Below are positions 9,001-15,383 of a stretch of 22,446 bases of DNA, one piece after another. Position 1 is the stretch's first letter; each line of letters opens with the position of its first letter. Below the pieces are notes generated by a model. It saw only the letters and a list, made by a program, of their open reading frames with translations. It searched no databases and was not told the DNA's origin. The translations under genes and the position numbers were made by a program. This DNA is from Candidatus Kapaibacterium sp. (GTDB lineage: Bacteria; Bacteroidota; Ignavibacteria; Kapaibacteriales; UBA961): positions 1-22,446 of the forward strand of contig JALRHN010000011.1 in assembly GCA_023259575.1 (NCBI GenBank), given 5' to 3'.

Positions 9001-9185
9001 AAAAATTTAGCAATATTGAAGATTGGTTTACATTGTCATTACTTGGATTAGGTGAAAGCTATGAACAAGTTAAAAATATTGAAGCAGCAATAGAAGTATA
9101 TCAAACACTATCTACACTGAGGGCAGACGATGATTTTGGCAAAGCAGCACAAGCTAAACTAAAGAAATATGGGAGGGCCCAATAA
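6060..9185 (+). CDS. Large periplasmic tetratricopeptide-repeat protein
   Basis: A 1041-residue protein with a signal peptide (about residues 1-19, ending ANS before Gln) and no lipobox Cys, so a soluble periplasmic protein is expected. Nearly all the remainder is TPR-type helix pairs of roughly 35-40 residues, with recurrent A-x-Y-x-x-G/A first helices, A-x-x-x-F/Y-x-x-x-x second helices and turns such as DFPKSKR, KYPDSRFA, SYPSSPLC, AHPESDAA, SYPKSEFA and EFPNSNSA. These YPxSxxA turns are typical of the BamD/YbgF group of envelope TPRs. Such arrays are protein-docking scaffolds. The stop overlaps the barrel gene by one base (TAATG), arguing that the two products act together. No enzymatic domain is visible. 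Function is unknown beyond scaffold or adaptor. Confidence 0.88.
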   Translation: MKRLLFSAMFALVHVIANSQIADPQISYGPKILLQTDALLQEGNLIESRAYIRTYLKDFSDGIYADEARVLQAIIMREQADYSYADKALSDFIQQRNNSKLIPLAWFERASIAFHKGDFVVSIDYFNQASINANNLFKTDENYYKNISGSALFWKGIAHAKLGNIEQSKIFLTECQKLFSDHSLADDALYIRAQLSEKEFQLQQAGVLYAELLSRYQYSNTVLSSAIRAANVKVALKEPNAAIVFLDQAHNIVRRISQKDSIGLLYEKQMHSEASDQEIQYLRIEALTLTGQYQGSHIMAKEFLRMFGSSSLKPQVWMAAGYNTLQLKEYQLSEQYYQTVIDSIQDDQSLIKHGAKLYHAIVLKALQKREEAKKELSLLNAQIGYPYISQSLLEYGQIAYEDKELEIAKKALQKAERETTDKTVLVKINLLLGSIFLDLEMYGKAAREYASAERNALTLSDIALPNRENILAEIRLKNGVSLHQNEQYQDAAIELSTFLGEHKSDIRKDEALFWLAESYFRLDLLKNAEEFYNQLISDFPKSKRVEESMYALAWTYFRTRDFNKSNTAFSSLLKKYPDSRFAAESWARKGDGFYIQKQFKEASTAYKAAYKALPNSEEGQYSAYQYGQALYRLNDFDGALQAFRTFIRSHSKSSLAPSASYSLGWTHFQQKKYSEAIEDFKDLISSYPSSPLCARAHYTIGDAYYNMEQYEKAIAEYSIVKNSYAQSPLAGESVKSIQYCLEFLGRNQEADQIVDEFVKAHPESDAAKDLLMNKGLSFYNRQNFQSAISEYESFLKTNNDKERNAEALFYLGKSYASLGESPKAESSYKDVYASYPKSEFAPLALLEIGLLKQKSQLLRDADTAFIKLMDEFPNSNSAAQAGYERAQIAVSLTDTLKSLRLFTEIADKFTNSEYGDQSRYKIAMYYRSKGILDSARVHFGKLVDRLENISIAAEAQYRIGESWLKQKEIGNAIEAFNQVRQKFSNIEDWFTLSLLGLGESYEQVKNIEAAIEVYQTLSTLRADDDFGKAAQAKLKKYGRAQ

Positions 9186-10786
9186 TGAGATTATTCATAG
9201 TATGTATGATATTTCCTTTAGTTCTTTGTGCTCAACAACAAGGACAAAACAATGCTGTTCAACCTATTGATTTACAAGAATTTGTTATCACTGGCAAAGC
9301 TAGTGCAGAGATAAAAGGTGGCATAAAACAAAAGCCATTAAAACCTCAATCACTTAAACAAACAGAATTAGATTCAATAAATACGAATGAAAAAATACCA
9401 GCACCTTTATTGTCAGCATTAACTTTACCAAAGAGTACCTTTAAAAAAAATACCTCATTAGCCTCTGTTCAAGCTGAAATTGGACAATTTTATACTCCCA
9501 AAATTATTGGCTTATATACATTCGAAGAATTAGGATATTCGGTAGATGCATTAGGATATTATGAAGGAAGTAAAGGACATATTCAAAATGCAGATTATAG
9601 CAAATTAAAGCTAGCAATTAATGCAAGTTATGATGCTCCTAAAAAGTTCATTTTCTTTGGAGGTAGTAGAACCGAATCTTCTTTCTCTGCATTCAGAAAT
9701 GGTTATTCCTTCTTTGGAATAGACACTGCTATAGATCGATCTATAATGGGTGTGAAAGCACATGCACATACAAAAGGTAATTTTCAGGAATATACCTATA
9801 GCACTGGTGCAGAGTGGAATTTGCTGCAATGTGAAACAAATGCGAAGCAAAGTAATGATTCTAGAATTATGGGGTTTTTAGATGTTTCAAGACCAATTGG
9901 AACTATGAATTATGGGGCTAAAGCATCTGTTGATTTACATTCTTTCCGTGAGAACTCATCTTATAATATGATCCAAATAGGTGGATATACTAAGTTTATA
10001 TATGAGGATATTCAATCAGATATATCTGTAGATCTTCAATCTGCTACAAATTCACGTGATATTACTTTAGGTGGAGTATTAATTACATATAATGCTCAAT
10101 ATCAAATGTCTGATGATATAACCCTTTTTGGTTTTTTACAAAGCGGATTAATTGCAAATTCTTTTCAAGATATGGTGCAGAATAATCCATATATCATAGA
10201 TTCTTCAGTAATATCATTTAGAAGAGATTTGATTCATGTTAAACCATCATTGATGTATCAGCCAACAGCCAAACTTAGCATACAAACTGCAATTGACTAT
10301 AGAATCAGTTCAGAAATGCCTATTTATATCCCAAATTCATTAGAAAGAAATAATTATTCAGGTTATGCAGTAGAATATGTTGGTGCTAACATAGTAACTC
10401 TCTCATCTGAATTATTATGGAAACCCAATAATGCTATGTCATTTAGTGGTTTATTTGCATTTACTAGTAGTCAATTATCAGATTTTGATGGTGGAGTCCC
10501 ATTATTACCCTCATTGAAGGCTGGAGCTAAATGGGATATGAAGTGGAATAATGATATTCACAGTATATTTTCTGCTGAGTATATTGGTGAAAGATCGATT
10601 GATAAACAGTCTACAATCTCATTACCAGCATATATCATGGTAAATCTGCAATGTAATTATGCTTTGCCATATAATATGCAAGGTTATATTCGATTAGATA
10701 ATATATTAAATTCAAAAGTATATTTGTGGAATGGATTTCAGGAACGAGGCATTTTTATAGCTTTAGGCCTAAAATATTCCCTTTAA
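9185..10786 (+). CDS. Outer-membrane beta-barrel, TonB-receptor-like but lacking a plug domain
   Basis: A 533-residue exported protein with a signal peptide ending LCA before Gln-Gln. At residues 29-40 lies LQEFVITGKASA, which resembles the TonB box and linker (E-x-V-V-T-G) at the start of TonB-dependent receptor plugs. Instead of the usual 120-150-residue plug, a short Pro/Lys/Gln-rich stretch (about 45-90) leads directly into alternating beta-strand segments up to the C-terminus, which ends in a receptor-like run (YIRLDNILNSKVYLW, then IFIALGLKYSL). It therefore looks like a receptor barrel without a conventional plug. The gene is coupled to the TPR gene and followed by SPOR and TonB genes, which supports an energised outer-membrane complex. 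The substrate is unknown, and a non-TonB porin-like barrel remains possible. Confidence 0.7.
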   Translation: MRLFIVCMIFPLVLCAQQQGQNNAVQPIDLQEFVITGKASAEIKGGIKQKPLKPQSLKQTELDSINTNEKIPAPLLSALTLPKSTFKKNTSLASVQAEIGQFYTPKIIGLYTFEELGYSVDALGYYEGSKGHIQNADYSKLKLAINASYDAPKKFIFFGGSRTESSFSAFRNGYSFFGIDTAIDRSIMGVKAHAHTKGNFQEYTYSTGAEWNLLQCETNAKQSNDSRIMGFLDVSRPIGTMNYGAKASVDLHSFRENSSYNMIQIGGYTKFIYEDIQSDISVDLQSATNSRDITLGGVLITYNAQYQMSDDITLFGFLQSGLIANSFQDMVQNNPYIIDSSVISFRRDLIHVKPSLMYQPTAKLSIQTAIDYRISSEMPIYIPNSLERNNYSGYAVEYVGANIVTLSSELLWKPNNAMSFSGLFAFTSSQLSDFDGGVPLLPSLKAGAKWDMKWNNDIHSIFSAEYIGERSIDKQSTISLPAYIMVNLQCNYALPYNMQGYIRLDNILNSKVYLWNGFQERGIFIALGLKYSL

Positions 10787-10805
10787 TTAAACTGAATGGC
10801 GGCAT

Positions 10806-11891
10806 ATGAATGATGAAACAAACCCTAATACAAATCCCGATAATTTCGGAGGATTTGATGATTCGGATGGACAAACATTTTCCGGTTCTGGTTCATCTAA
10901 AAATTCATCAACAGGAAAAAGTTCTATGAATACCGAACAGAATCAAGATAAGCCATTTTCAGGTACAGTCAATTCTGAAAAAAAAGGTGGATTTATATCA
11001 TACATTAATCCAGACACAAAGACAATGTCTTCAGATGAGCAAGGAAACAAAAGCTCTGGAAATAATTGGATTAAAGTAATAGCAGCAATTTTAGTGATTT
11101 CTGGGCTAATCTACTTTTTGATTCCGGATTCACCTAAAACTCAGCCTGATATTGTAATAGACACTACCGAACAAATCGAAAACAGTCAAGGTTCAAACCC
11201 TGATCCTGTAGAGATTGATTCTCAAGTAGTGATTCTTAGAAATACAATTATTCAGGATTCCATTGCCAGAGTTCAAGATTCAATAGCAAGAGCAGAGTTA
11301 TCCGAAGGAAAACCTTTAGATAATAATTCTTCTGAATCTATGTCTGACAATAAACCTCCGATTGAAGAAAAAAGTCAAGAAAAACCTCAAACTCCAAAGG
11401 CTAAATCTGAAAAAGATAAAAAGAATAGGATCATTCTGAAAGATGCGAAAGTTGTTGATAAAAAAGATGATAAAGTAAAAAGTAATAGTAAAGCTGATAT
11501 TATCAAACAAACCTTTTTAGATCCAGCAACACCGTTAAAAGAGAAAATTACCTCTAAAACTAATCCTAAGACTGAAGAAAAATTGAATCCCAAGTTAAAG
11601 GAGATAAATAAGCCAAATAAAGACTTAATAGTCAATAAAGACACTAAAAAGTCATCTGGAAAGGCTATTTATTCTGTACAAGTATATTCATCTCCAAGTA
11701 AAGATGATGCCAATGATGCATTGAAGAAATTAAAATCCAGAGGTCAATCAAGCGCTTATATAAGTACATATAAAAATAGAGGTAAAAATTGGTATAGAGT
11801 TCGTTTTGGTGGTTTTGAAAGCAGAGAATCTGCGCAATCTGCCGCAAAAAAAGCAGGTTATAATCAAGCATGGATAGATAGAATTGAATAA
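10806..11891 (+). CDS. Inner-membrane SPOR-domain protein with long Lys-rich periplasmic linker
   Basis: A 361-residue single-pass membrane protein. Residues 1-88 are a low-complexity Asn/Ser/Gly-rich cytoplasmic region without a signal peptide, 89-106 form one transmembrane helix (VIAAILVISGLIYFLI), and 107-285 are a disordered Lys/Pro/Ser linker with a short direct repeat (QDSIAR twice, 150-162). The C-terminal SPOR domain (about 286-361) begins AIYSVQVYSS and ends with KNWYRVRFGGFESRESAQS, then YNQAWIDRI. SPOR domains bind denuded peptidoglycan glycan strands, commonly at division sites. The domain order resembles FtsN/DedD. The start follows a GGCGG purine-rich site. Its position between barrel and TonB genes suggests it anchors a trans-envelope assembly to peptidoglycan, though a cell-division role is equally possible. 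Confidence 0.85.
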   Translation: MNDETNPNTNPDNFGGFDDSDGQTFSGSGSSKNSSTGKSSMNTEQNQDKPFSGTVNSEKKGGFISYINPDTKTMSSDEQGNKSSGNNWIKVIAAILVISGLIYFLIPDSPKTQPDIVIDTTEQIENSQGSNPDPVEIDSQVVILRNTIIQDSIARVQDSIARAELSEGKPLDNNSSESMSDNKPPIEEKSQEKPQTPKAKSEKDKKNRIILKDAKVVDKKDDKVKSNSKADIIKQTFLDPATPLKEKITSKTNPKTEEKLNPKLKEINKPNKDLIVNKDTKKSSGKAIYSVQVYSSPSKDDANDALKKLKSRGQSSAYISTYKNRGKNWYRVRFGGFESRESAQSAAKKAGYNQAWIDRIE

Positions 11892-11900
11892 AAATATCCT

Positions 11901-12659
11901 ATGAGTTATCATGCTAGAAATACAGAAAATAATGCACGTGTAAATTTTGTTTTTATATGGGACAAATTTACAGCGAGGGGCTTTGTATATGCATTTATTT
12001 GTATGATGCTTTTATTGATATTTTTTACCTACACTAAAGTAGTAATTGATCCAATCAAGATTGAACATACTTCGCATCCCATAATCCTGCTCAATTTTGG
12101 TGAAGGCGATGGCACTGGAAAAAGAAAAGGTAATTTAACCGCAGAGGGTGTTTCTTCATCAGGTAAAGCTCCATCAAATCCTTTAGAGGATGCTAGTAAA
12201 GATAAATCAGCATCATCAGCAAATGATCCATCTAAAAGTAATAGTTTAATTGCTAAAGATAAAGTGTCTGAGAGTAATAAAACTGATAAGGATAGTGTAT
12301 CTGGTGGTGGAAAAACGATTGGGAATGGAGCTGGTACTGGCACAGGCCTTGGCGATAAGGGAATAGGCATAGGTAAAGGATTAGGATTAGGAGATATTGA
12401 ATGGGGTGGTGGAGGAAATCGTACAGTATTAAGTAAAGTGTTACCTAAAAGTCCAAATAAACTAGATAGAAATGTTCAGTTAAAAGTGAAGTTTACTGTA
12501 TTAGCCGATGGTACAGTTGCAAATATGAAACCAATGCAAAAAGGTGATCCAGTACTTGAGCAACAGTCTTTAAGCGCATTAAAGCGTTGGCGATTTAACA
12601 AGATTGCAGATGGCGTTGAAATGTCTGGAATAATAACATTTAGTTTTAAAATGGATTGA
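11901..12659 (+). CDS. TonB-family energy transducer with Gly-rich linker
   Basis: A 252-residue protein with a cytoplasmic N-terminus, one membrane helix (about 27-47), a Ser/Lys/Asn-rich spacer (70-133), an unusual Gly-rich stretch (134-173: repeated GxG units such as GAGTGTGLG and GIGIGKGLGLG), and a C-terminal TonB domain (about 175-252) with VQLKVKFTVLADGTV and QQSLSALKRWRFNK. TonB proteins normally couple the ExbB/ExbD proton channel to outer-membrane receptors; here the usual Pro-Glu/Pro-Lys spacer is replaced by Gly and Ser. No exbB or exbD is in the window, so the motor would have to come from elsewhere. Nine bases separate it from the SPOR stop. TonB-like assignment is good; classical iron or vitamin uptake is not implied. 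Confidence 0.82.
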   Translation: MSYHARNTENNARVNFVFIWDKFTARGFVYAFICMMLLLIFFTYTKVVIDPIKIEHTSHPIILLNFGEGDGTGKRKGNLTAEGVSSSGKAPSNPLEDASKDKSASSANDPSKSNSLIAKDKVSESNKTDKDSVSGGGKTIGNGAGTGTGLGDKGIGIGKGLGLGDIEWGGGGNRTVLSKVLPKSPNKLDRNVQLKVKFTVLADGTVANMKPMQKGDPVLEQQSLSALKRWRFNKIADGVEMSGIITFSFKMD

Positions 12660-12667
12660 ATGTAAAA

Positions 12668-12853
12668 ATGGAACAGATATCAAGTACTTATAATTGGTTT
12701 TTATCTTTAGGAGCTTTTCCTTTACTTATCATAGCGATTATTATTATTGCCTTACTCTTCAAGTTAGCGCGCACATTCATTAAATTTGCATTCACCATTT
12801 GTGCACTCATAATTCTCATACTTGTTATCTTAAAATTAGTGAATAATCAATAA
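12668..12853 (+). CDS. Small two-helix membrane protein of unknown function
   Basis: A 61-residue, almost wholly hydrophobic protein: a short polar N-terminus (MEQISSTYNW), a first membrane helix (about 13-32, rich in Ile/Leu/Ala), a short basic turn (KLARTFIK) and a second helix (about 39-57), ending KLVNNQ. I chose ATG 12668, eight bases after the tonB stop; an in-frame TTG at 12656 would overlap tonB but adds only four residues. I do not recognise a family. Its place between the tonB gene and ugd, on the same strand and with small gaps, suggests it belongs to the same transcription unit, perhaps as a small accessory subunit of an inner-membrane complex. That role is inference. Confidence 0.6.
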   Translation: MEQISSTYNWFLSLGAFPLLIIAIIIIALLFKLARTFIKFAFTICALIILILVILKLVNNQ

Positions 12854-12883
12854 TTCACTTACTCTATATAATCGGATTTTACC

Positions 12884-14224
12884 ATGGCTCAAACAATTGG
12901 AATAATTGGAACAGGATATGTAGGACTAGTTACCGGAACTTGTTTTGCAGAAAGCGGAAATACAGTGATATGTGTTGATGTTAATGTAGATAAAGTAAAT
13001 AAGCTTAAGCAGGGTATCATGCCAATTTATGAACCTGGTTTAGAACATTTATTAGAAAGAAATATAAATAATGGAAGATTGCATTTTACAAATGATCTTG
13101 AATATGCAACCAAATCTTGTGAGATTTTATTTCTTTGTTTACCAACTCCTCCAGGCGAAGATGGGTCTGCTGATTTAAATTATGTTCTGGATGCTGCTAA
13201 AGATATATCTGTTTTTATCAAATCCAATAATATTACAGAGCCTAGAATATTAGTAAATAAAAGTACTGTTCCAGTTGCTACTTCAGAAAGAGTAAAGGCT
13301 GTATGCCAACAATATGCACCAGGGTACACAATAGAAATTGTAAGTAATCCCGAATTTCTTAGGGAAGGTTTTGCAGTTGAAGATTTTATGAAACCCGATA
13401 GAGTAGTAGTGGGTACTAGTAATGCATATGCAGAAAAAGCAATGAGGGATTTATATGAACCATTTCTAAGAAGTGGTAATCCTATGTTAGTGATGGACGA
13501 AAAAAGTGCAGAGATAACAAAGTATGCAGCTAATTGCTTTTTAGCTATGAGAATCTCATTTATGAATGAATTGTCTGGTTATTGTGAAGCAATTGGTGCT
13601 GATATAGAAAATGTTAGAATTGGAATAGGTTCTGATAATAGAATTGGCAAAAGATTTTTATTTGCTGGTATTGGTTATGGTGGAAGTTGTTTCCCAAAAG
13701 ATGTAAAAGCATTATTGTATTCTACAGATTCAGCAGGAACACCATTAGGAATTATACATGCAGTAGAAGCAGCTAATACATTCCAAACAGATCGATTTAT
13801 TCTTAATATCATAAACCGTTTAGGAAATCTTAAAGGCGTAAAAATAGCAATATGGGGTTTAGCATTTAAGCCAAATACTGATGATGTAAGGGAAGCTCCT
13901 GCATATAGAATTATAGATTCCTTGCTAAAACAAGAAGCAAATATTCATGTTTATGATCCAGAAGCAATGCCTAACACAAAAGAAATTTATGCTGATACAA
14001 TACATTATGGAGCAAATTCATATGATATTCTTAAGGATGCTTCAGTATTAATTATTGCAACTGAATGGAATGAGTTTAGAAAGCCAGACTTTGCTTTAAT
14101 GAAACAATATATGGCGATGCCAATAATATTTGATGGAAGAAATGTTTATGAGCCAAATTCTATAGCAGATTTAGGATTTGAATATCATAGTATAGGAAGA
14201 AAAATAGTCGGATCTTTACAATAA
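12884..14224 (+). CDS. ugd: UDP-glucose 6-dehydrogenase
   Basis: A 446-residue cytoplasmic NAD-dependent enzyme that oxidises UDP-glucose twice to UDP-glucuronate, a precursor for acidic polysaccharides. Motifs are in order: the Rossmann loop GIIGTGYVGLVTG (residues 6-18), PIYEPGLEHLL, LPTPPGEDGSAD, NPEFLREGFAVEDF, the helix with EITKYAANCFLAM (Lys213, Asn217), and the catalytic GIGYGGSCFPKDVKAL (Cys269). The C-terminal UDP-binding domain includes IWGLAFKPNTDDVREAP. Length and motifs match the single-chain bacterial family (Ugd/TuaD/RkpK); related UDP-sugar 6-dehydrogenases cannot be wholly excluded. It lies 30 bases after the small membrane gene and 29 bases before a membrane glycosyltransferase, implying that UDP-glucuronate feeds polymer synthesis here. 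Confidence 0.94.
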   Translation: MAQTIGIIGTGYVGLVTGTCFAESGNTVICVDVNVDKVNKLKQGIMPIYEPGLEHLLERNINNGRLHFTNDLEYATKSCEILFLCLPTPPGEDGSADLNYVLDAAKDISVFIKSNNITEPRILVNKSTVPVATSERVKAVCQQYAPGYTIEIVSNPEFLREGFAVEDFMKPDRVVVGTSNAYAEKAMRDLYEPFLRSGNPMLVMDEKSAEITKYAANCFLAMRISFMNELSGYCEAIGADIENVRIGIGSDNRIGKRFLFAGIGYGGSCFPKDVKALLYSTDSAGTPLGIIHAVEAANTFQTDRFILNIINRLGNLKGVKIAIWGLAFKPNTDDVREAPAYRIIDSLLKQEANIHVYDPEAMPNTKEIYADTIHYGANSYDILKDASVLIIATEWNEFRKPDFALMKQYMAMPIIFDGRNVYEPNSIADLGFEYHSIGRKIVGSLQ

Positions 14225-14253
14225 GTACTGATTATTACACTTTTAGATGATTT

Positions 14254-15354
14254 ATGTCCATTTTCTTTCTCATAGTAGCAGGACTATTTACAGTAAAAGC
14301 TTTACTTTTTATTGTTGCAGCTGCATTAGAGCGTGCTAAAGCAAGAAATAGACCATCCAATCAATCATTGCTTACAGTATCAGTAATTGTTCCTGCAAGA
14401 AATGAAGAAGATAATCTTGCATTATGTTTACATTCTCTTCTACAAAATACATATCACAATTATGAAATTATTGTTGTAAATGATAGATCATCTGATAGAA
14501 CCGGGGAAATAGCAAATTCTTTTGCAACTCAATATCCACAAATAAAAGTCATCCATGCGGTGGAAGAAAGGGAAGGTAATCTGAAAGGAAAGCCTGGTGC
14601 TTTGCATCTGGGGATACAACATTCTCATAGTGATTTAATCATGATGACAGATGCTGATTGTACAGTTGCAGATACATGGATTGAATCAATCGCAAAACAG
14701 TTTAATAATCCTCATGTAGGTTTAGTTGCATCTTACACAGTTGTTCAAGGGAAATCATTTTTTGATCATATGCAAGACATGGAATGGTTAGTTAATCATA
14801 CTCTAGCATGCATTGGTATTTCTTTAGATCAACCATTAGGTTGCTTTGGAAATAATTTATCAATTAGGCGTGATGTTTACAATCAGATTGGTGGCTATCC
14901 TGGAATTCCATTTTCTGTTACAGAAGATTTAACATTATTACAAACAGTGCATAAATCTGGATGGAAAATAATGTATCCATGCGATCACGATTGTGCAGTT
15001 GAAACAAAGCCATGCATAAATTGGTCTGACTTTATTAAGCAACTTCAACGTTGGGTAAAAGGTTCAAATGGCTTAGGTTGGAGAAGACATATTTTTGTCC
15101 TCTTTGCATGTATATTCTGGACTTTTTTAGCATTTGCATTATATCAACATGCGTGGAATGAGCTTATTATCATCTTAATAATTAGAATTATGGGAGACTA
15201 TCTGTTAGTTATACCATCATTGGCAGCACTTAAAAGAATGAACAAGATAGCCTATGTATTTCCTGGGATGATCTTTATGATGATTATTGAAGCAATTATT
15301 CCATTTTTATTTCTAAAAAAATCAGTTATATGGAAAGGACAAAAATTCACCTAA
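14254..15354 (+). CDS. Membrane glycosyltransferase family 2, processive-type motifs
   Basis: A 366-residue GT2 enzyme of the cellulose/hyaluronan/PNAG-synthase-like group. It has an N-terminal membrane helix (1-25), a cytoplasmic GT-A domain (about 40-275) with SVIVPARNEEDN, VNDRSSD (Asp77), the DAD metal motif at 133-135, TED at 223-225 (catalytic base) and QLQRW at 263-267, then three C-terminal helices (about 280-298, 303-322, 333-354). D, DxD, ED and QxxRW together are the hallmark of processive or synthase-type GT2 enzymes; the chain is shorter than PgaC or BcsA. It directly follows ugd, so a UDP-glucuronate-containing polymer or glycolipid is plausible. Which sugar it transfers, and whether it is truly processive, cannot be told. 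Its stop codon lies within the terminator stem. Confidence 0.88.
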   Translation: MSIFFLIVAGLFTVKALLFIVAAALERAKARNRPSNQSLLTVSVIVPARNEEDNLALCLHSLLQNTYHNYEIIVVNDRSSDRTGEIANSFATQYPQIKVIHAVEEREGNLKGKPGALHLGIQHSHSDLIMMTDADCTVADTWIESIAKQFNNPHVGLVASYTVVQGKSFFDHMQDMEWLVNHTLACIGISLDQPLGCFGNNLSIRRDVYNQIGGYPGIPFSVTEDLTLLQTVHKSGWKIMYPCDHDCAVETKPCINWSDFIKQLQRWVKGSNGLGWRRHIFVLFACIFWTFLAFALYQHAWNELIIILIIRIMGDYLLVIPSLAALKRMNKIAYVFPGMIFMMIIEAIIPFLFLKKSVIWKGQKFT

Positions 15355-15378
15355 AAAAGTATATACTCTTTTAGGTGA
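15347..15378. terminator. Nested bidirectional terminator between the glycosyltransferase gene and pyrG
   Basis: A ten-base perfect stem, TCACCTAAAA (15347-15356) with TTTTAGGTGA (15369-15378), encloses a second, exactly self-complementary decamer AGTATATACT (15358-15367), so one nested hairpin can form with only an A/C mismatch between stems. On the - strand it is followed by ATTTTTG, on the + strand by AT-rich DNA with TTTTT at 15390. It serves two convergent genes and includes the TAA stop of the glycosyltransferase. Confidence 0.75.
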
Positions 15379-15383
15379 TATTA

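Noticed and set aside
9185..9229. Lipoprotein signal in the barrel protein (LVLC)
   Set aside because: The residue before Cys15 is Leu, not Gly/Ala/Ser, and the sequence reads better as an ordinary signal peptide cut after Ala16 before Gln.
11250..11293. Direct repeat QDSIAR x2 in the SPOR protein as a possible repeat element
   Set aside because: It is only two short copies in a disordered linker with differing codons; similar Asp-Ser-Ile-Ala repeats are common in such linkers.
12029..12370. 113-codon open frame on the - strand opposite tonB
   Set aside because: It mirrors the Gly/Ser-rich linker as a Pro/Ser/Leu-rich shadow, has no family resemblance, and the + strand TonB domain is well supported.
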